Assembly (NCBI RefSeq): GCF_007474605.1
Contig: NZ_VHKL01000009.1
Location: forward strand, 186,001-250,000
Direction: 5' to 3'
From: Rhodoligotrophos appendicifer
GTDB lineage: Bacteria; Pseudomonadota; Alphaproteobacteria; Rhizobiales; Im1
DNA length: 64,000 nt
The position numbers and the translations under genes are program-made. The notes under the pieces were generated by a model. The model worked only from the letters and a program-made list of their open reading frames with translations, made no database searches and was not told where the DNA came from. Position 1 is the first letter of the stretch. Each line of letters opens with the position of its first letter. Shown here piece by piece: positions 20,301 to 29,166 of this stretch.

Positions 20301-22250
20301 TTGGAGGATCGGGTCGCGCAGAGCATCCAGATCGATGTTGCTGTGATCCGAGGCTTGGAGCTTCACCTCGTGAAGGATCACGAGCCCTCCCGATTTGCGC
20401 TGAACCCGGTAAGTCCGCTCGTTGATCGCCCTGAAGCCCATATTTGCGAGAATGGGCAAGCGGTCGCTCAGAGCGATCGGCTCCCCGAGGTGGTAGAGCT
20501 TCAGTCGGAGTGTATCGGGAGCGTCCTTTTCAGTGCGATAGAGGTTCAGAGCGATGTCGCCCGTGTCGTTGAGCTCCTCCATGCGAAGGATGTCTTCAAC
20601 GGCACGCTCCGGAGGATAGGTGTCGCGGTACCCTGCCGAGAAAGCTTGCCGGTAGATCTGCAACAGGTGCCGAGACTGGGCCGGTTCCAGCCGCTGCTTC
20701 ATCGTTGCAACCAGCCGGTCCTCCCACGTCCTCACGATCTCGGCGGCCTCTGCCTCCAGCTTGGAGAGATCCGGCGACGGCGGAGTACCGCCTTGGCGTC
20801 CGATGATGAAGTGGACCCGGACCAGAGCGCTTTCGGGAAACGAGGGATAGAAGGCAGACACATGCCCTTCATAGGCCGCGGCAAGGAGTTCGCCGATCCT
20901 TATTCGCACATCGGTGTTAAAGCGGTCGCGGGGAATATAGGCAAAGGCCGAGATGAACCGGTTGAACTTGTCCTTGCGGACGAAGAGCCGGGTGCGCGGG
21001 CGTTCCTCCAACTGGAGAATACCCGTGGCCATGTCGCCCAAGGTTTCGACGTCGGATTGAAACAGCTCGTCCCGGGGAAAGGTCTCGATGATGTGCAGGA
21101 GCGCCTTTCCGCTATGGCTCTCCATGTCGAGGCCGGTATGCTCGATTACGTGCGCCACCTTACGCCTGATGATGGGGATCGTTCGGGCGCTGCGGGTGTA
21201 GACGCTGGATGTGAACAGACCGACGATGCGCAGTTCGCCGATGATGCGGCCGTCCCCGTCGAACTGCTTCACTCCCACGTAATCCAGATAGGTCCGGCGA
21301 TGGACCGTGGACCTGACATTCGCCTTGGTGATGATGAGCGGCTCGGACTCAGTGAGCCACTGGCACACTTCCGCCGTCACGTGGACAAGATCACCATCCT
21401 TCCGCAAGACGCGAGCGTCCGGCGATCTCAGCAGCCCCAGGCCGCTCGAGGGCGCAGGCTTCAGATCTCCGCCGGCGCCACCGGAGAACAGGTAGTCCCT
21501 GACACCGAGAAACGTGAAGTGCTGGTCCAGCAGCCACTGCAGAAATTGGATGGACTCGGACAGATCCTCGACGGCGACCGGGGGTGGATTGCTTTGGTAA
21601 TCAGTGATCAAACGATGGACGCGGTCGCGCATCGGCTGCCAGTCCAGGACGACCGTACGGGCATCGGCAAAAACCCCCGCGAGCTCCTGGTGCAGACTGG
21701 CGATTTCCTGTTCATCGTTCAGTCGCGTCACATGGATGTGAATGAAACTCTCGCGCGGCACGCGCAGGGGAGCGGTGGCGCTGTCGCTGAACGAGACCAA
21801 GGCTCCTCCCAGCTCGCGCTCCACGGCAAGGATGGGGTGCAACACGAGCTCGATGGACATGCTCCGCTCGTTCAGTATGCCGAGCGCCGAATCGAGCAAG
21901 AACGGCATATCGTCGTTCGCAATCTCGATGATCGTGACGGCGTCGAGCCGCGGACGACCTGTCGGATTGTAGATGTTGATCTTACAGCGACCGGGTTGCC
22001 GCTCGCGGAGAAACACGAGTGCTTTCTCGGCAATCAGGGCGAGTTCTTCTGGAGTGTAGAGAAGCAGGTCCTCGGGCAGTCCCCGACCATATAAAAGCGA
22101 TGCGAATTCCAATGCATCATCAGATCCATCGGCCGAAGAAGTGACCGATTTGATGGCTTCAAGGACTTGCCGGATCCGGTACTCTGCTTCCATCTCTTCC
22201 TCCGTCCCGCTTTTTGCTGAGCGGGCGCTCTTGTGACTTGCCGAACTCAA
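17340..22250 (-). CDS. gdhB: NAD-specific glutamate dehydrogenase, large (180 kDa) type
   Basis: A 1636-residue enzyme oxidatively deaminating glutamate to 2-oxoglutarate and ammonia with NAD+. Length and order match the large NAD-GDH class: a long N-terminal regulatory region with ACT-like segments (residues ~1-700), a catalytic core near 780-1150 (GGRIARGGIRWSDRPADFRTE, PVGAKGGFVCK, GVGDMSGDVFGNGML), and a helical C-terminal region. The start ATG overlaps the tesB stop by four bases, indicating translational coupling. This class usually serves growth on amino acids. No frameshift is seen over the whole length. Confidence 0.96.
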   Translation of the reverse strand: MSSASHKSARSAKSGTEEEMEAEYRIRQVLEAIKSVTSSADGSDDALEFASLLYGRGLPEDLLLYTPEELALIAEKALVFLRERQPGRCKINIYNPTGRPRLDAVTIIEIANDDMPFLLDSALGILNERSMSIELVLHPILAVERELGGALVSFSDSATAPLRVPRESFIHIHVTRLNDEQEIASLHQELAGVFADARTVVLDWQPMRDRVHRLITDYQSNPPPVAVEDLSESIQFLQWLLDQHFTFLGVRDYLFSGGAGGDLKPAPSSGLGLLRSPDARVLRKDGDLVHVTAEVCQWLTESEPLIITKANVRSTVHRRTYLDYVGVKQFDGDGRIIGELRIVGLFTSSVYTRSARTIPIIRRKVAHVIEHTGLDMESHSGKALLHIIETFPRDELFQSDVETLGDMATGILQLEERPRTRLFVRKDKFNRFISAFAYIPRDRFNTDVRIRIGELLAAAYEGHVSAFYPSFPESALVRVHFIIGRQGGTPPSPDLSKLEAEAAEIVRTWEDRLVATMKQRLEPAQSRHLLQIYRQAFSAGYRDTYPPERAVEDILRMEELNDTGDIALNLYRTEKDAPDTLRLKLYHLGEPIALSDRLPILANMGFRAINERTYRVQRKSGGLVILHEVKLQASDHSNIDLDALRDPILQGFLAVWDQRAEDDLYNGLITRKGFAWRDAALLRSLSKYLWQAGVPFTNNYMAATLNKHAEIAAKLLRLFHVRFDPAKAQSSMGSPKEDPEVQELLRDIEAILADVPSLDEDRIIRRFVNLLLAMTRTNFFQRDASGKDRHTISFKIDSKRVDGLPEPKPFAEIFVYAPDMEGVHLRGGRIARGGIRWSDRPADFRTEVLGLAKAQNVKNAVIVPVGAKGGFVCKRMPADASREQIQAEGIRCYQLLISSLLDLTDNLTPNGVVHPPETIRHDVDDPYLVVAADKGTASFSDIANSLSVSRGFWLGDAFASGGSAGYDHKKMGITARGAWEAVKRHFREMDVDIQRQPFSVVGVGDMSGDVFGNGMLLSRQIRLVAAFDHRDIFIDPDPDKEASWSERARLFALPRSSWQDYDKALISKGGGVFPRQAKSIKLSDEMRALTGLQATVAAPSEIIGALLKARVDLLWFGGIGTYVRASDESDAEVGDRANDAIRIAASALSARVIGEGANLAVTQRARIEFAINGGRINTDAIDNSAGVNSSDYEVNIKIAMSAAEAAGKIDRPARNALLVDMTDQVAGLVLRNNYLQTLCLTIAQARNMEEMGFHLRLMRSLETRGLLDRNLENLPDDRVMKARQAQSQGLTRPELAVLVAYAKIVLFDEILESTVPDDPYLSRELYRYFPPELGQQMGPEIESHRLRREIISTMLANSMINRGGPGFLFRMQEEAGATVDLIAAAYAVARDSFGFVELNGLVDQLDAEIPTVLQTELYMELQLLLRLQTMWFLRNERLQGGLEALVQHYREGLRKVGQVLPKALPTETLKSWDDYVGRLVGAGVPEETALALAQLRFSYRGADIVAVATQSGADVAEVTAVFFRVGRELGIDTILTSTSKMSVSDYYDRLAINRTIDVIFAVHRDLVTEILAEYGADGWARWRESRLNAVQHVTTANAETLSSGELSLSRLTVMASLLQDLKSAANNDNERRGARS

Positions 22251-23131
22251 TCAGCATTCTTTTTGGTGGCGGAACGTTGAATCCTGATGAGGCCCTCCTG
22301 GGCCACTGACGCTACAAGAACACCATTACGATCGAATATGTTGCCTCGCGTGAACCCCCTGCCGCCCATGGAGGCGGGAGAATCCTGTGCATAGAGCAGC
22401 CAATCATCAGCGCGGAAATCGCGAAACAACCACATGGCATGATCAAGACTGGCCATCACCATATCCCGATTGAACAGCGACCGTCCGTGAGGCAGGAGCG
22501 AAGTGTCAAGGAGCGTCATATCCGACGCATATGCAAGGACGCATTGATGCAGTGCCCGGTCGGCCGGCAATGGCGCAGTGGCACGGATCCAGACATACTG
22601 GATGGGCTCCGTCTTCCGCGGGTTGAGGTAGCTCTCAATCTGTACCGGACGCAGCTCGATGGGACGGTCCCGCTCGAAGTAAAGGCGCATGTTTTCCGGC
22701 ATCTCGCCGCGGTATTTCGCGAGCATCTCCTGCTCGCTTAGCAGGTCTTCCGGGCCGACGACGTCCGGCATGGCGATTTGATGCTCAAGACCCACCTCTT
22801 CGCGCTGAAAGGACGCCGACATGGTGAAGATGGGAAAACCATGCTGTATCGCGACCACGCGTCTGGTCGAAAAGCTCGCTCCATCCCTATCACGATGCAC
22901 TTCATAGATGATCGGCAGCTGGGGATCTCCGGGCCGCATGAAATAGCCATGAAGAGAGTGGGCCGGCCGTTCGGGTGCCACGGTCCTGATGGCGGCGACA
23001 AGCGCCTGGCCAATCACCTGCCCACCGAAGACGCGTTGCCATCCCGCCTGCGGACTTGATCCGCGAAACAGGTTCTCCTCAATCTTTTCGAGATCGAGCG
23101 TTCTCATCAAGACGTCGATGGCACGAGACAT
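22247..23131 (-). CDS. tesB: Acyl-CoA thioesterase II
   Basis: A 294-residue double hot-dog thioesterase that hydrolyses acyl-CoAs to free acids and CoA. Conserved segments: NLFRGSSPQAGWQRVFGGQVIGQALVAA in the first domain, HSLHGYFMRPGDP, and in the second LLDTSLLPHG and SLDHAMWLFRDFRADDWLLYAQDSPA, which contain the catalytic Asp/Thr/Gln positions of the family. The stop overlaps the NAD-GDH start (ATGA), so the two are co-transcribed. Confidence 0.93.
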   Translation of the reverse strand: MSRAIDVLMRTLDLEKIEENLFRGSSPQAGWQRVFGGQVIGQALVAAIRTVAPERPAHSLHGYFMRPGDPQLPIIYEVHRDRDGASFSTRRVVAIQHGFPIFTMSASFQREEVGLEHQIAMPDVVGPEDLLSEQEMLAKYRGEMPENMRLYFERDRPIELRPVQIESYLNPRKTEPIQYVWIRATAPLPADRALHQCVLAYASDMTLLDTSLLPHGRSLFNRDMVMASLDHAMWLFRDFRADDWLLYAQDSPASMGGRGFTRGNIFDRNGVLVASVAQEGLIRIQRSATKKNAD

Positions 23132-23275
23132 TCAGGGAGGCTCCTCGAAAACGCTGACTACGGACACTGTCCCAGACTTCTTGACTGCATCTGCCTGCTT
23201 GTCGATGCATGGTGGGCTAGGACGAGCTAATGTGCCCCTAACAGAACTTTAGCACGTGTGATCAGTGGCTCGGGA

Positions 23276-24517
23276 ATGGCTATGGCAGAATTGCGTTTCG
23301 ATACTGTAATCATCGGCGGCGGCCTCGTGGGCATGGCGGCCGCCGTTTCCCTTGCTGGCCCGACCGCACGATCGCCGCTCAAGGTCGCCCTCATCGACGC
23401 GCGCGACCCCGCATCGTTCAGCACTGCTGAACAGGACGGACGCGCCTCCGCCGTGACGGTGACGTCTCGGCGCATGCTGGAGGCCATTGGGGTGTGGTCA
23501 AAGGTCACCCATCACGCCCAACCCATACGGAACATCGAGGTGACCGACAGCGCGCTCGGGACGAGATCTCCCGCCGTGCTGTTGCGCTTCGACGACAAGG
23601 AACCGGACAGCTCGGCCTGGGTCATCGAAAACCGGTTCCTGTACCAGGCGCTTTATGACGCCATCATCGCCTCACCGCATATCACCGTCATGGCAGGATG
23701 CAGCGTCCTGGACGTCGACCTGCAGCCGAACGCAGCAAAAATCCTGCTCGCAGACGGCCGCCAACTCCTCACTCCACTGACCATCGCCGCCGATGGGCGC
23801 AATTCACCCGTCAGGGAGTTGGCCGGGATCAAAATCGTGGGCTGGCCCTATGGTCAGTACGGTCTGGTGACGACCGTCAAACATGAAATGCCCCATCGAG
23901 GCGTGGCCGTGGAGAGGTTCCTCCCCGCAGGCCCTTTTGCCATCCTGCCCTTGCCGGGAAACATGTCGTCGCTGGTGTGGACCGAAGGAGAGCGAGCGGC
24001 AAAGCGGTTGCTGGCGGCCGACGATGCAGACTTTCTCCGGGAGCTGAAGTTGCGCTTTGGCGAGCAGCTCGGGCGTGTCAGCTTGGCGGGGCCAAGACAT
24101 GGCTATCCGCTCTCGCTGCAGATTGCTCGCAGCTACGTTGTTCCACGCCTTGCCCTGGTCGGCGACGCCGCGCATGTGCTGCATCCCATCGCCGGGCTCG
24201 GATTCAATCTCGGGCTTCGGGATGTCGCCGCGCTGAGCGAGGTCGTGATCGACAGCGCCCGACTCGGGCTCGATATCGGTGCCATCGACACGTTGGAACG
24301 CTATCAGAGCTGGCGGCGCTTCGATGCCCTCAAGGTCGCTGCCATGACCGAGGGCCTGAACCGGTTGTTCTCGAATGAGAGCGGCGTGTTGAAAACGGTG
24401 CGGGACGTGGGCCTGGCTGCGGTGAACCAAGCTCAGCCCGTCAAGGCATTCTTCATGAAGGAAGCCGCGGGTCGGCAAAGCGACCTGCCCCGGCTGATGT
24501 CCGGAGAACGCCTCTAA
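23276..24517 (+). CDS. UbiH/UbiF/COQ6-family FAD monooxygenase
   Basis: A flavoprotein hydroxylase of about 413 residues, likely acting in ubiquinone ring hydroxylation at the membrane. FAD-binding GGGLVGMAAAVSLAG is at the N-terminus, the DG motif reads TIAADGRNSPVRE near the middle, and the second FAD motif LALVGDAAHVLHPIAGLGFNLGLRD is the UbiH-type signature. I chose the ATG at 23276; an ATG two codons later and a GTG at 23258 are alternatives. Which ring position it hydroxylates cannot be told from sequence. It diverges from tesB. Confidence 0.9.
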   Translation: MAMAELRFDTVIIGGGLVGMAAAVSLAGPTARSPLKVALIDARDPASFSTAEQDGRASAVTVTSRRMLEAIGVWSKVTHHAQPIRNIEVTDSALGTRSPAVLLRFDDKEPDSSAWVIENRFLYQALYDAIIASPHITVMAGCSVLDVDLQPNAAKILLADGRQLLTPLTIAADGRNSPVRELAGIKIVGWPYGQYGLVTTVKHEMPHRGVAVERFLPAGPFAILPLPGNMSSLVWTEGERAAKRLLAADDADFLRELKLRFGEQLGRVSLAGPRHGYPLSLQIARSYVVPRLALVGDAAHVLHPIAGLGFNLGLRDVAALSEVVIDSARLGLDIGAIDTLERYQSWRRFDALKVAAMTEGLNRLFSNESGVLKTVRDVGLAAVNQAQPVKAFFMKEAAGRQSDLPRLMSGERL

Positions 24518-24532
24518 GGCACCCTTCCGGCC

Positions 24533-24898
24533 CTACCGACTGAGCCCCTCCGCCACAAGCCGATCGAGATAAGCCTGCCACAGCGTTGCCTGCTCACGGC
24601 CCAGCCGCAACAGATAGTCCCACGAATACAGGCCGGTGTCATGGCCGTCGCTGAAAACAAGACGCACCGCATAGTTGCCTACGGGTTCGATGCTGCTGAT
24701 CACAACGTTGCGCTTACCGGGCACCGTTACCGCTTGCCCGGGTCCATGGCCCTTGACCTCGGCGCTCGGGCTCTCGATGCGCAGATATTCCGCGCTGAGC
24801 TCGAATTCCTCGCCATTCTCGAATGCCGCGAGAAGCGACCCACCCCCGCTCCTCAACCGTAACTCTCTCGGCCAGGGGCGCTCAGTCGCGTTCAGCAT
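24533..24898 (-). CDS. DUF971 (gamma-butyrobetaine hydroxylase-like N-terminal domain) protein
   Basis: A 121-residue single-domain protein with the DUF971 pattern: [43 protein letters not shown], then [23 protein letters not shown]. The fold is shared with the N-terminal zinc-binding part of gamma-butyrobetaine hydroxylase; stand-alone bacterial members are linked to iron-sulfur cluster or MRP/ApbC function, a general association only. It overlaps the Trm112 gene by 17 bases and is last in a four-gene leftward run. Confidence 0.88.
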   Translation of the reverse strand: MLNATERPWPRELRLRSGGGSLLAAFENGEEFELSAEYLRIESPSAEVKGHGPGQAVTVPGKRNVVISSIEPVGNYAVRLVFSDGHDTGLYSWDYLLRLGREQATLWQAYLDRLVAEGLSR

Positions 24899-25127
24899 CC
24901 GTCAATTCCCTTGCCTCATCAGGCAGCATGATCGGAATGCCATCGCGAATCGGATAGGCCAGACCGGCCGCCTTCGAGATCAGCTCCTGGCGTTGACGAT
25001 CGTAACCGAGCGTCGTTTTCGTCAGAGGACACACCAAGATCTCCAAGAGCTTGGTGTCGAGCTCGCGTGCGCCCCCTCGCTGACTGTCCAGAGTCACAGG
25101 TCCGGGGACCGCAGCTTCATCCATCAT
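24882..25127 (-). CDS. Trm112 family protein
   Basis: An 81-residue protein with [51 protein letters not shown], the Trm112/YcaR domain. In other systems the domain activates methyltransferases. Only one cysteine of the usual zinc site is clear (VCPLTK), as in many bacterial members. It starts seven bases after the LON-domain gene and overlaps DUF971, so the run is one transcription unit. Confidence 0.9.
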   Translation of the reverse strand: MMDEAAVPGPVTLDSQRGGARELDTKLLEILVCPLTKTTLGYDRQRQELISKAAGLAYPIRDGIPIMLPDEARELTDAERD

Positions 25128-25134
25128 GCCATCC

Positions 25135-25821
25135 TCACTGAAGCAGGGCGCCGGTGCCGCCGCGGCGCTCGGCCAAGGCGATGTCGGTCAGCGCGATCAA
25201 TATCTCGGCCCTGGTATGCAAGTCCACAGCTTCCAGAAGCGCCTGCTTTTCTCTCGGCGCGTATGGGCTAATCATGGCCAATGCATTGATCAGAGCCTCG
25301 TCCGAGGCGTTATCGACCTCGCTCCAATCCGCCTGCAAGCCATGCGCACCCAGAAAATCATTGAATGTCGCCAGAAGCGCATTGCGATCGACCGCAGCCT
25401 GCTCATGGCCGGGATCAAGATCCGCAGCGAAGGAGCTGTAATCCAGCATCGCAACGCGATAAGGCTTGGGCAGCGTTACCTCGCCTTCGATTCTGAAGCG
25501 ACAAATCCCGGTCAACGTGATCAGGATCCGACCGTCGCCGGTTTCCGAGAAGGACGTGATCCGTCCTGCACAGCCGACAGAGTAGACGCTTGGCCGCGCC
25601 GCGGGATCGCCTTCCTGCTCAAGGGCCTCCGAGGAATCCGGCTGAACCATTCCGATGATGCGGTCCCCTTTGAGGGCATCCGTCACCATCTGAAGATATC
25701 GAGGCTCGAAAATGTTCAGGGGCAATTCGCTCCGAGGAAACAAGAGGGCCCCGCCCAAAGGAAATATGGGAATCTGCGTCGGCAGATCTCGGATCGCAGC
25801 GTATTTGACGGATGCAGCCAA
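25135..25821 (-). CDS. LON peptidase substrate-binding domain protein
   Basis: About 228 residues consisting of the Lon N-terminal domain only, without ATPase or protease parts. Conserved: [30 protein letters not shown] near the start, then [26 protein letters not shown]. Stand-alone LON-domain proteins are common in alphaproteobacteria; their function is not established. I chose the TTG at 25821, which has GAGGGA nine bases upstream and lies 13 bases after the thioredoxin stop; a longer open frame runs back inside that gene and is rejected. Confidence 0.85.
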   Translation of the reverse strand: MAASVKYAAIRDLPTQIPIFPLGGALLFPRSELPLNIFEPRYLQMVTDALKGDRIIGMVQPDSSEALEQEGDPAARPSVYSVGCAGRITSFSETGDGRILITLTGICRFRIEGEVTLPKPYRVAMLDYSSFAADLDPGHEQAAVDRNALLATFNDFLGAHGLQADWSEVDNASDEALINALAMISPYAPREKQALLEAVDLHTRAEILIALTDIALAERRGGTGALLQ

Positions 25822-25834
25822 ACTGAGAGATCCC

Positions 25835-26752
25835 TCAAGCGAACAAAAGCGATGACAGTTTCCGACGACCGGAAATCGTGAATTCGTCCTTGGGACCCCA
25901 GGCTTCGAAGAACTTGACCAGCTGCTTACGCGCTCCGTCGTCGTTCCAGGCCCGATCCTTGCGAATGATCGTAAGAAGATGGTCGACCGCTTCCTCCTTG
26001 CGGCCGGCAGCATTCAGTGCGGTTGCAAGATCGAAGCGGCTTTGGAAATCATCCGCATTCCGTTCGACTGCCGCCTGCAGACGACTGATCTCACCGGTAT
26101 CGGCAGGGGTCAACGCGAGTTCCAGAGCCGCCCGGGCGCTGGCGATCCTGGCATCCCGTTCCTTCGTCGCGGGTACCATGGCCAAGGTTGCCTGAGCTCC
26201 CTCCAGGTCTCCCAAAACGATCAGCGCCTTTGCGAGGCCTGCAATCGCATCGAGGTTTTCACCGTCAATCTCGACCGCTTGAGCGTAGGCATCCGCCGCA
26301 GCCTCGACGTCACCCTGCTGCATCGCCGTGGCCGCGGCAGCCAACAGATCGGTGACGTCCTCGTCGCCCGATCCGGCGGCGCTCGTCAGCCTGTCGATGA
26401 AGGTCTTGATCTGGCTCTCGGGCAAGGCTCCCATAAAGCCGTCTACAGGCTGGCCATTGGAAAAAGCGTAAACCGCGGGAATGGATTGAATCCGCATCTG
26501 GGCGGCCAATTGCTGGTTCTTGTCGATATCGATCTTGACCAGGCGAACCTTGCCCTTGGCCTCCGTCACCACCTTCTCGAGGGCAGGTCCAAGCTGTCGG
26601 CAGGGTCCGCACCAAGGCGCCCAGAAATCGACAATCACCGGCACCTCACGGGATGCATCGATCACATCCGCCATGAAGTGGTCGGTGTCGCTATCCTTGA
26701 TCAGGGTTTTCGTTCCCTGCGAGGCGCCGTTGCCGATCTGTGTGTCCATCAT
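25835..26752 (-). CDS. Thioredoxin-TPR protein (CnoX/YbbN type)
   Basis: A 305-residue protein with an N-terminal thioredoxin domain (residues ~20-125; active site APWCGPCRQ with cysteines near 48 and 51) and a C-terminal TPR region (~135-290, repeats such as AAADAYAQAVEIDGENLDAIAGLAKALIVLGD split over helices). CnoX/YbbN proteins hold oxidised client proteins and pass them to chaperones. Unlike E. coli YbbN, the CXXC pair is complete. I chose the ATG at 26752 (MMDTQIG); a GTG 27 codons upstream is possible. Confidence 0.87.
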   Translation of the reverse strand: MMDTQIGNGASQGTKTLIKDSDTDHFMADVIDASREVPVIVDFWAPWCGPCRQLGPALEKVVTEAKGKVRLVKIDIDKNQQLAAQMRIQSIPAVYAFSNGQPVDGFMGALPESQIKTFIDRLTSAAGSGDEDVTDLLAAAATAMQQGDVEAAADAYAQAVEIDGENLDAIAGLAKALIVLGDLEGAQATLAMVPATKERDARIASARAALELALTPADTGEISRLQAAVERNADDFQSRFDLATALNAAGRKEEAVDHLLTIIRKDRAWNDDGARKQLVKFFEAWGPKDEFTISGRRKLSSLLFA

Positions 26753-26894
26753 CGTTCCCGACTGTTCAACTCGCTCGTCCCTGCGCCCATCAGCAGGCGC
26801 TTCGGTCGGAGCGGTTTTGCCTGTTCCTGCCACCGCCTAAAATGGCCGGCATGCGAGCGAATTACAATGCTTGGCGCGATCGCCGATCGCATCA

Positions 26895-27404
26895 TCAACT
26901 CTGGATTTGGGCGATCCGCGGCTCATGTCCACAGGATCTGATGAAGGTCACCAAATCTTCGGAGCGAATGGTCATGGTCGCATCATTGGAGAGGGGATGA
27001 TAGTTGAGCTTTTCGTGGTCCATCATCTTCCGGTCGAGGACGACCTGGACACGATTGTGATCATCGCTGATCAATCCGAAGGGGGTGACCGAGCCCGGCG
27101 TCACACCCAAAAGCTCCTGCATGAGCTCGGCATTGCCGAAAGACAGCCGCGCCGAGCCTATCTTTTCGGGCAGGGACTTCAAATCGATCACCGCATCCTC
27201 CTCGGTGACAACCAGCCAGACCACTCCCTTCTTGTCCTTCAAGAACAGGTTCTTGCAATGACCGCCAGGAATCTGACCGCGCAACGCCCGGGCCTCCTCC
27301 ACGGTGAAGACCGGCGGATGTTCGGTGATCGTGATTTCTATCCCAAGCTCTGCGAAGCGGCCCAGGAGCTTTTCGCGGGGCGGAACTGTCATGCGATCAT
27401 CCAT
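26895..27404 (-). CDS. Prolyl-tRNA editing (YbaK/ProX-type) protein
   Basis: A 169-residue stand-alone member of the aminoacyl-tRNA deacylase fold related to the INS domain of prolyl-tRNA synthetase. Conserved: EITITEHPPVFTVEEARALRG, GGHCKNLFLKDKKG with the family lysine and GGH, ARLSFGNAELMQELLGVTPGSVTPFGLI, and the C-terminal LNYHPLSNDATMTI. It hydrolyses mischarged tRNA-Pro (Ala or Cys); which one is not decidable here. It is upstream of the thioredoxin run on the same strand, 142 bases away. Confidence 0.88.
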   Translation of the reverse strand: MDDRMTVPPREKLLGRFAELGIEITITEHPPVFTVEEARALRGQIPGGHCKNLFLKDKKGVVWLVVTEEDAVIDLKSLPEKIGSARLSFGNAELMQELLGVTPGSVTPFGLISDDHNRVQVVLDRKMMDHEKLNYHPLSNDATMTIRSEDLVTFIRSCGHEPRIAQIQS

Positions 27405-27559
27405 AGAGGCCTTCCTTCAACGATGCGACGAGCGCAGAAGCCGCTTTCCCGGCGCGGCACTCTCCGTTCTCCAAATTGGATAGGGTCCCTATTGCATTTG
27501 CCTCGGCGATGCGCAATAAGACGCCCGCTGTCGTCCTCACAGACGCCAGCCTTACCTAT

Positions 27560-27634
27560 GCGGGCGTAGCTCAGGGGTAGAGCACAACCTTGCCAAGGTT
27601 GGGGTCGTGAGTTCGAATCTCATCGCCCGCTCCA
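27560..27634 (+). tRNA. tRNA-Gly (anticodon GCC)
   Basis: A complete cloverleaf: acceptor GCGGGCG pairs with CGCCCGC, D-arm GCTC..GAGC, anticodon stem CAACC/GGTTG with anticodon GCC at 27592-27594, T-arm with GTTCGAATC, and encoded CCA at 27632-27634. A strong terminator follows. It marks the left border of the accessory region. Confidence 0.97.
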
Positions 27635-27660
27635 ATCTGCAGGACAGTTTGGAAATCGAC

Positions 27661-27688
27661 AAAGGCCGCGGAAATCCGCGGCTTTTTT
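27661..27688 (+). terminator. Rho-independent terminator after tRNA-Gly
   Basis: The stem GCCGCGG/CCGCGGC with loop AAAT is extended by A/T pairs and followed by six T residues (27683-27688). It stands 27 bases after the tRNA-Gly CCA end on the same strand. Confidence 0.9.
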
Positions 27689-28108
27689 GTTGTGGGGCAT
27701 CCTGAAAGTTTGGGCCATCTCAGGCTCAAGAATCGAGATCCGCAATAGCTCGGTTACACCGTGGTTACATGTACTGTCCGTCCAATAATCCGAAGGCGAA
27801 GGGCTAGCGCACGGAGGTTTGACGGCGGCTTGCGTCCCCTTCACGGCCTTAAAAACCAAGTGGCGGCTACAGTCTCTTCGACCAATAGAGCTAGTTGGGG
27901 TCCGAACATCCCGCCCGCTATTTATGCAAAACGTCCTCGCGTTGAGCAGCTCTTCCCAGAGCGGTCCACCGTCGAATAATTACTACTCGCCGATCGAGGG
28001 CAATCAGTTTGGCCAGGAGGCTGAAATTCCCAATGGCCACAAAGACGCTACGAGAGGCGTGCTTCGTTCAATACGACCAAACCATCGTGCGGATATTCTT
28101 ATCTCAGA
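27689..28108. other. Intergenic stretch at the left island border, no gene recognised
   Basis: About 420 bases between the tRNA-Gly terminator and a LysR gene. Several short open frames exist on both strands, but none has a ribosome site, family motif or codon use that I can support. I found no copy of the tRNA-Gly 3' end, no inverted-repeat ends and no integrase remnant here. Confidence 0.5.
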
Positions 28109-29029
28109 TTAAATGTCGAACTTCTCGGAAATCCAATTCAAGAATTTCACCGCCGATAGAGAAGAAGTCTGCCCTGCGGGCGTTATTAAATGGAATGCGT
28201 GTCTTGAGATCGTCGGTGCCGCAACGGGCTGGATCAATGTTCCGGCCGAAAGAAATCTCTCTATCAGCGGGGGACCGATAAGAGCAAAGCCTTGGCCATC
28301 AAGCGCGGCTTGGACAAGGTTTGTGTAGGTATTAACGGTAATTCCACCCCTCACAGGCTTCCATCTCAAATCCTGCGCTTGGAGCCAATTACTCCACCGG
28401 GTTTGCACGTCATACGGACCTTCCAAGTGTATCAGGGGGAAGTTTTGGAGCTCCGTTGCGCTGATCGGCCCAAGCACGCCCGCGAGGCTCGGCGAGCAGG
28501 TAGGACTAATCATCTCCCGGACGAGGAATCGAGCCTGATGGCTCCCAAAAGGGGGATTCCCATACCTGATTGCTACATCGACGTTCTCTTGCAATAGATC
28601 CAGGTATCGGTCTGACACGATAAAGCGGAGTTCAACTTCTGGATGCCTCTTTCGGAACTCGCCGATATTGGGAAAAAGCCAGTAAGTCGTGAAGCCCGTG
28701 GTGGCCGTTACGTTTACAATATTGCTGTGAGCGCGATGTCGCAATTCCGTCGTCGCCCGCGCTGCTTCTTCGAGCGCGCTTGTGATGGAGCGGTGATAGC
28801 GTTCGCCGGCAGGTGTCAAGCTGAGAGCGCGGTGGAGACGGTTGAATAGGACCGTTCCAAGGAAGTCTTCGAGAGCCTTGATTTGCTGACTGACAGCGAC
28901 GCGGGTAACCTTCAGTTCACTTGCCGCCCGTGTAAAGCTCAGCAACCGTCCAGCGGCCTCGAATGTCACCAGTAAGTTCGGTGGTGGCAGCAGTGTCCTG
29001 AGCTTTTGCATAAAGCTCTGCTTATCCAT
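28109..29029 (-). CDS. LysR-family regulator (GcvA-like)
   Basis: A 306-residue regulator with an N-terminal winged helix-turn-helix (residues ~13-75: LLVTFEAAGRLLSFTRAASELKVTRVAVSQQIKALEDFLG) and a LysR substrate-binding domain (from ~90, NIVNVTATTGFTTYWLFPNIGEF). The pattern of the first helices resembles GcvA/AmpR-type members. It is transcribed divergently from the betaine-type ABC operon with 137 bases between, so it is the likely regulator of that operon (inference). I took the ATG at 29029 rather than the GTG one codon upstream. Confidence 0.9.
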   Translation of the reverse strand: MDKQSFMQKLRTLLPPPNLLVTFEAAGRLLSFTRAASELKVTRVAVSQQIKALEDFLGTVLFNRLHRALSLTPAGERYHRSITSALEEAARATTELRHRAHSNIVNVTATTGFTTYWLFPNIGEFRKRHPEVELRFIVSDRYLDLLQENVDVAIRYGNPPFGSHQARFLVREMISPTCSPSLAGVLGPISATELQNFPLIHLEGPYDVQTRWSNWLQAQDLRWKPVRGGITVNTYTNLVQAALDGQGFALIGPPLIERFLSAGTLIQPVAAPTISRHAFHLITPAGQTSSLSAVKFLNWISEKFDI

Positions 29030-29166
29030 CACGTCAGCATTTCACAAGTTGTAAGCTCGGTCGCGTCCACTACAGTGTGACCGTACCCAGGGGTGGGGAC
29101 AGCACATTCAGTGTCGGCAGGTTCAGGGGTGGTCTCGCTTGCTGAACAGCTAGCGAAGGATCGCTG

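Noticed and set aside
20064-22094. 676-codon plus-strand frame
   Set aside because: It is antisense to the NAD-glutamate dehydrogenase gene, whose motifs are certain; no domain is seen in the antisense product.
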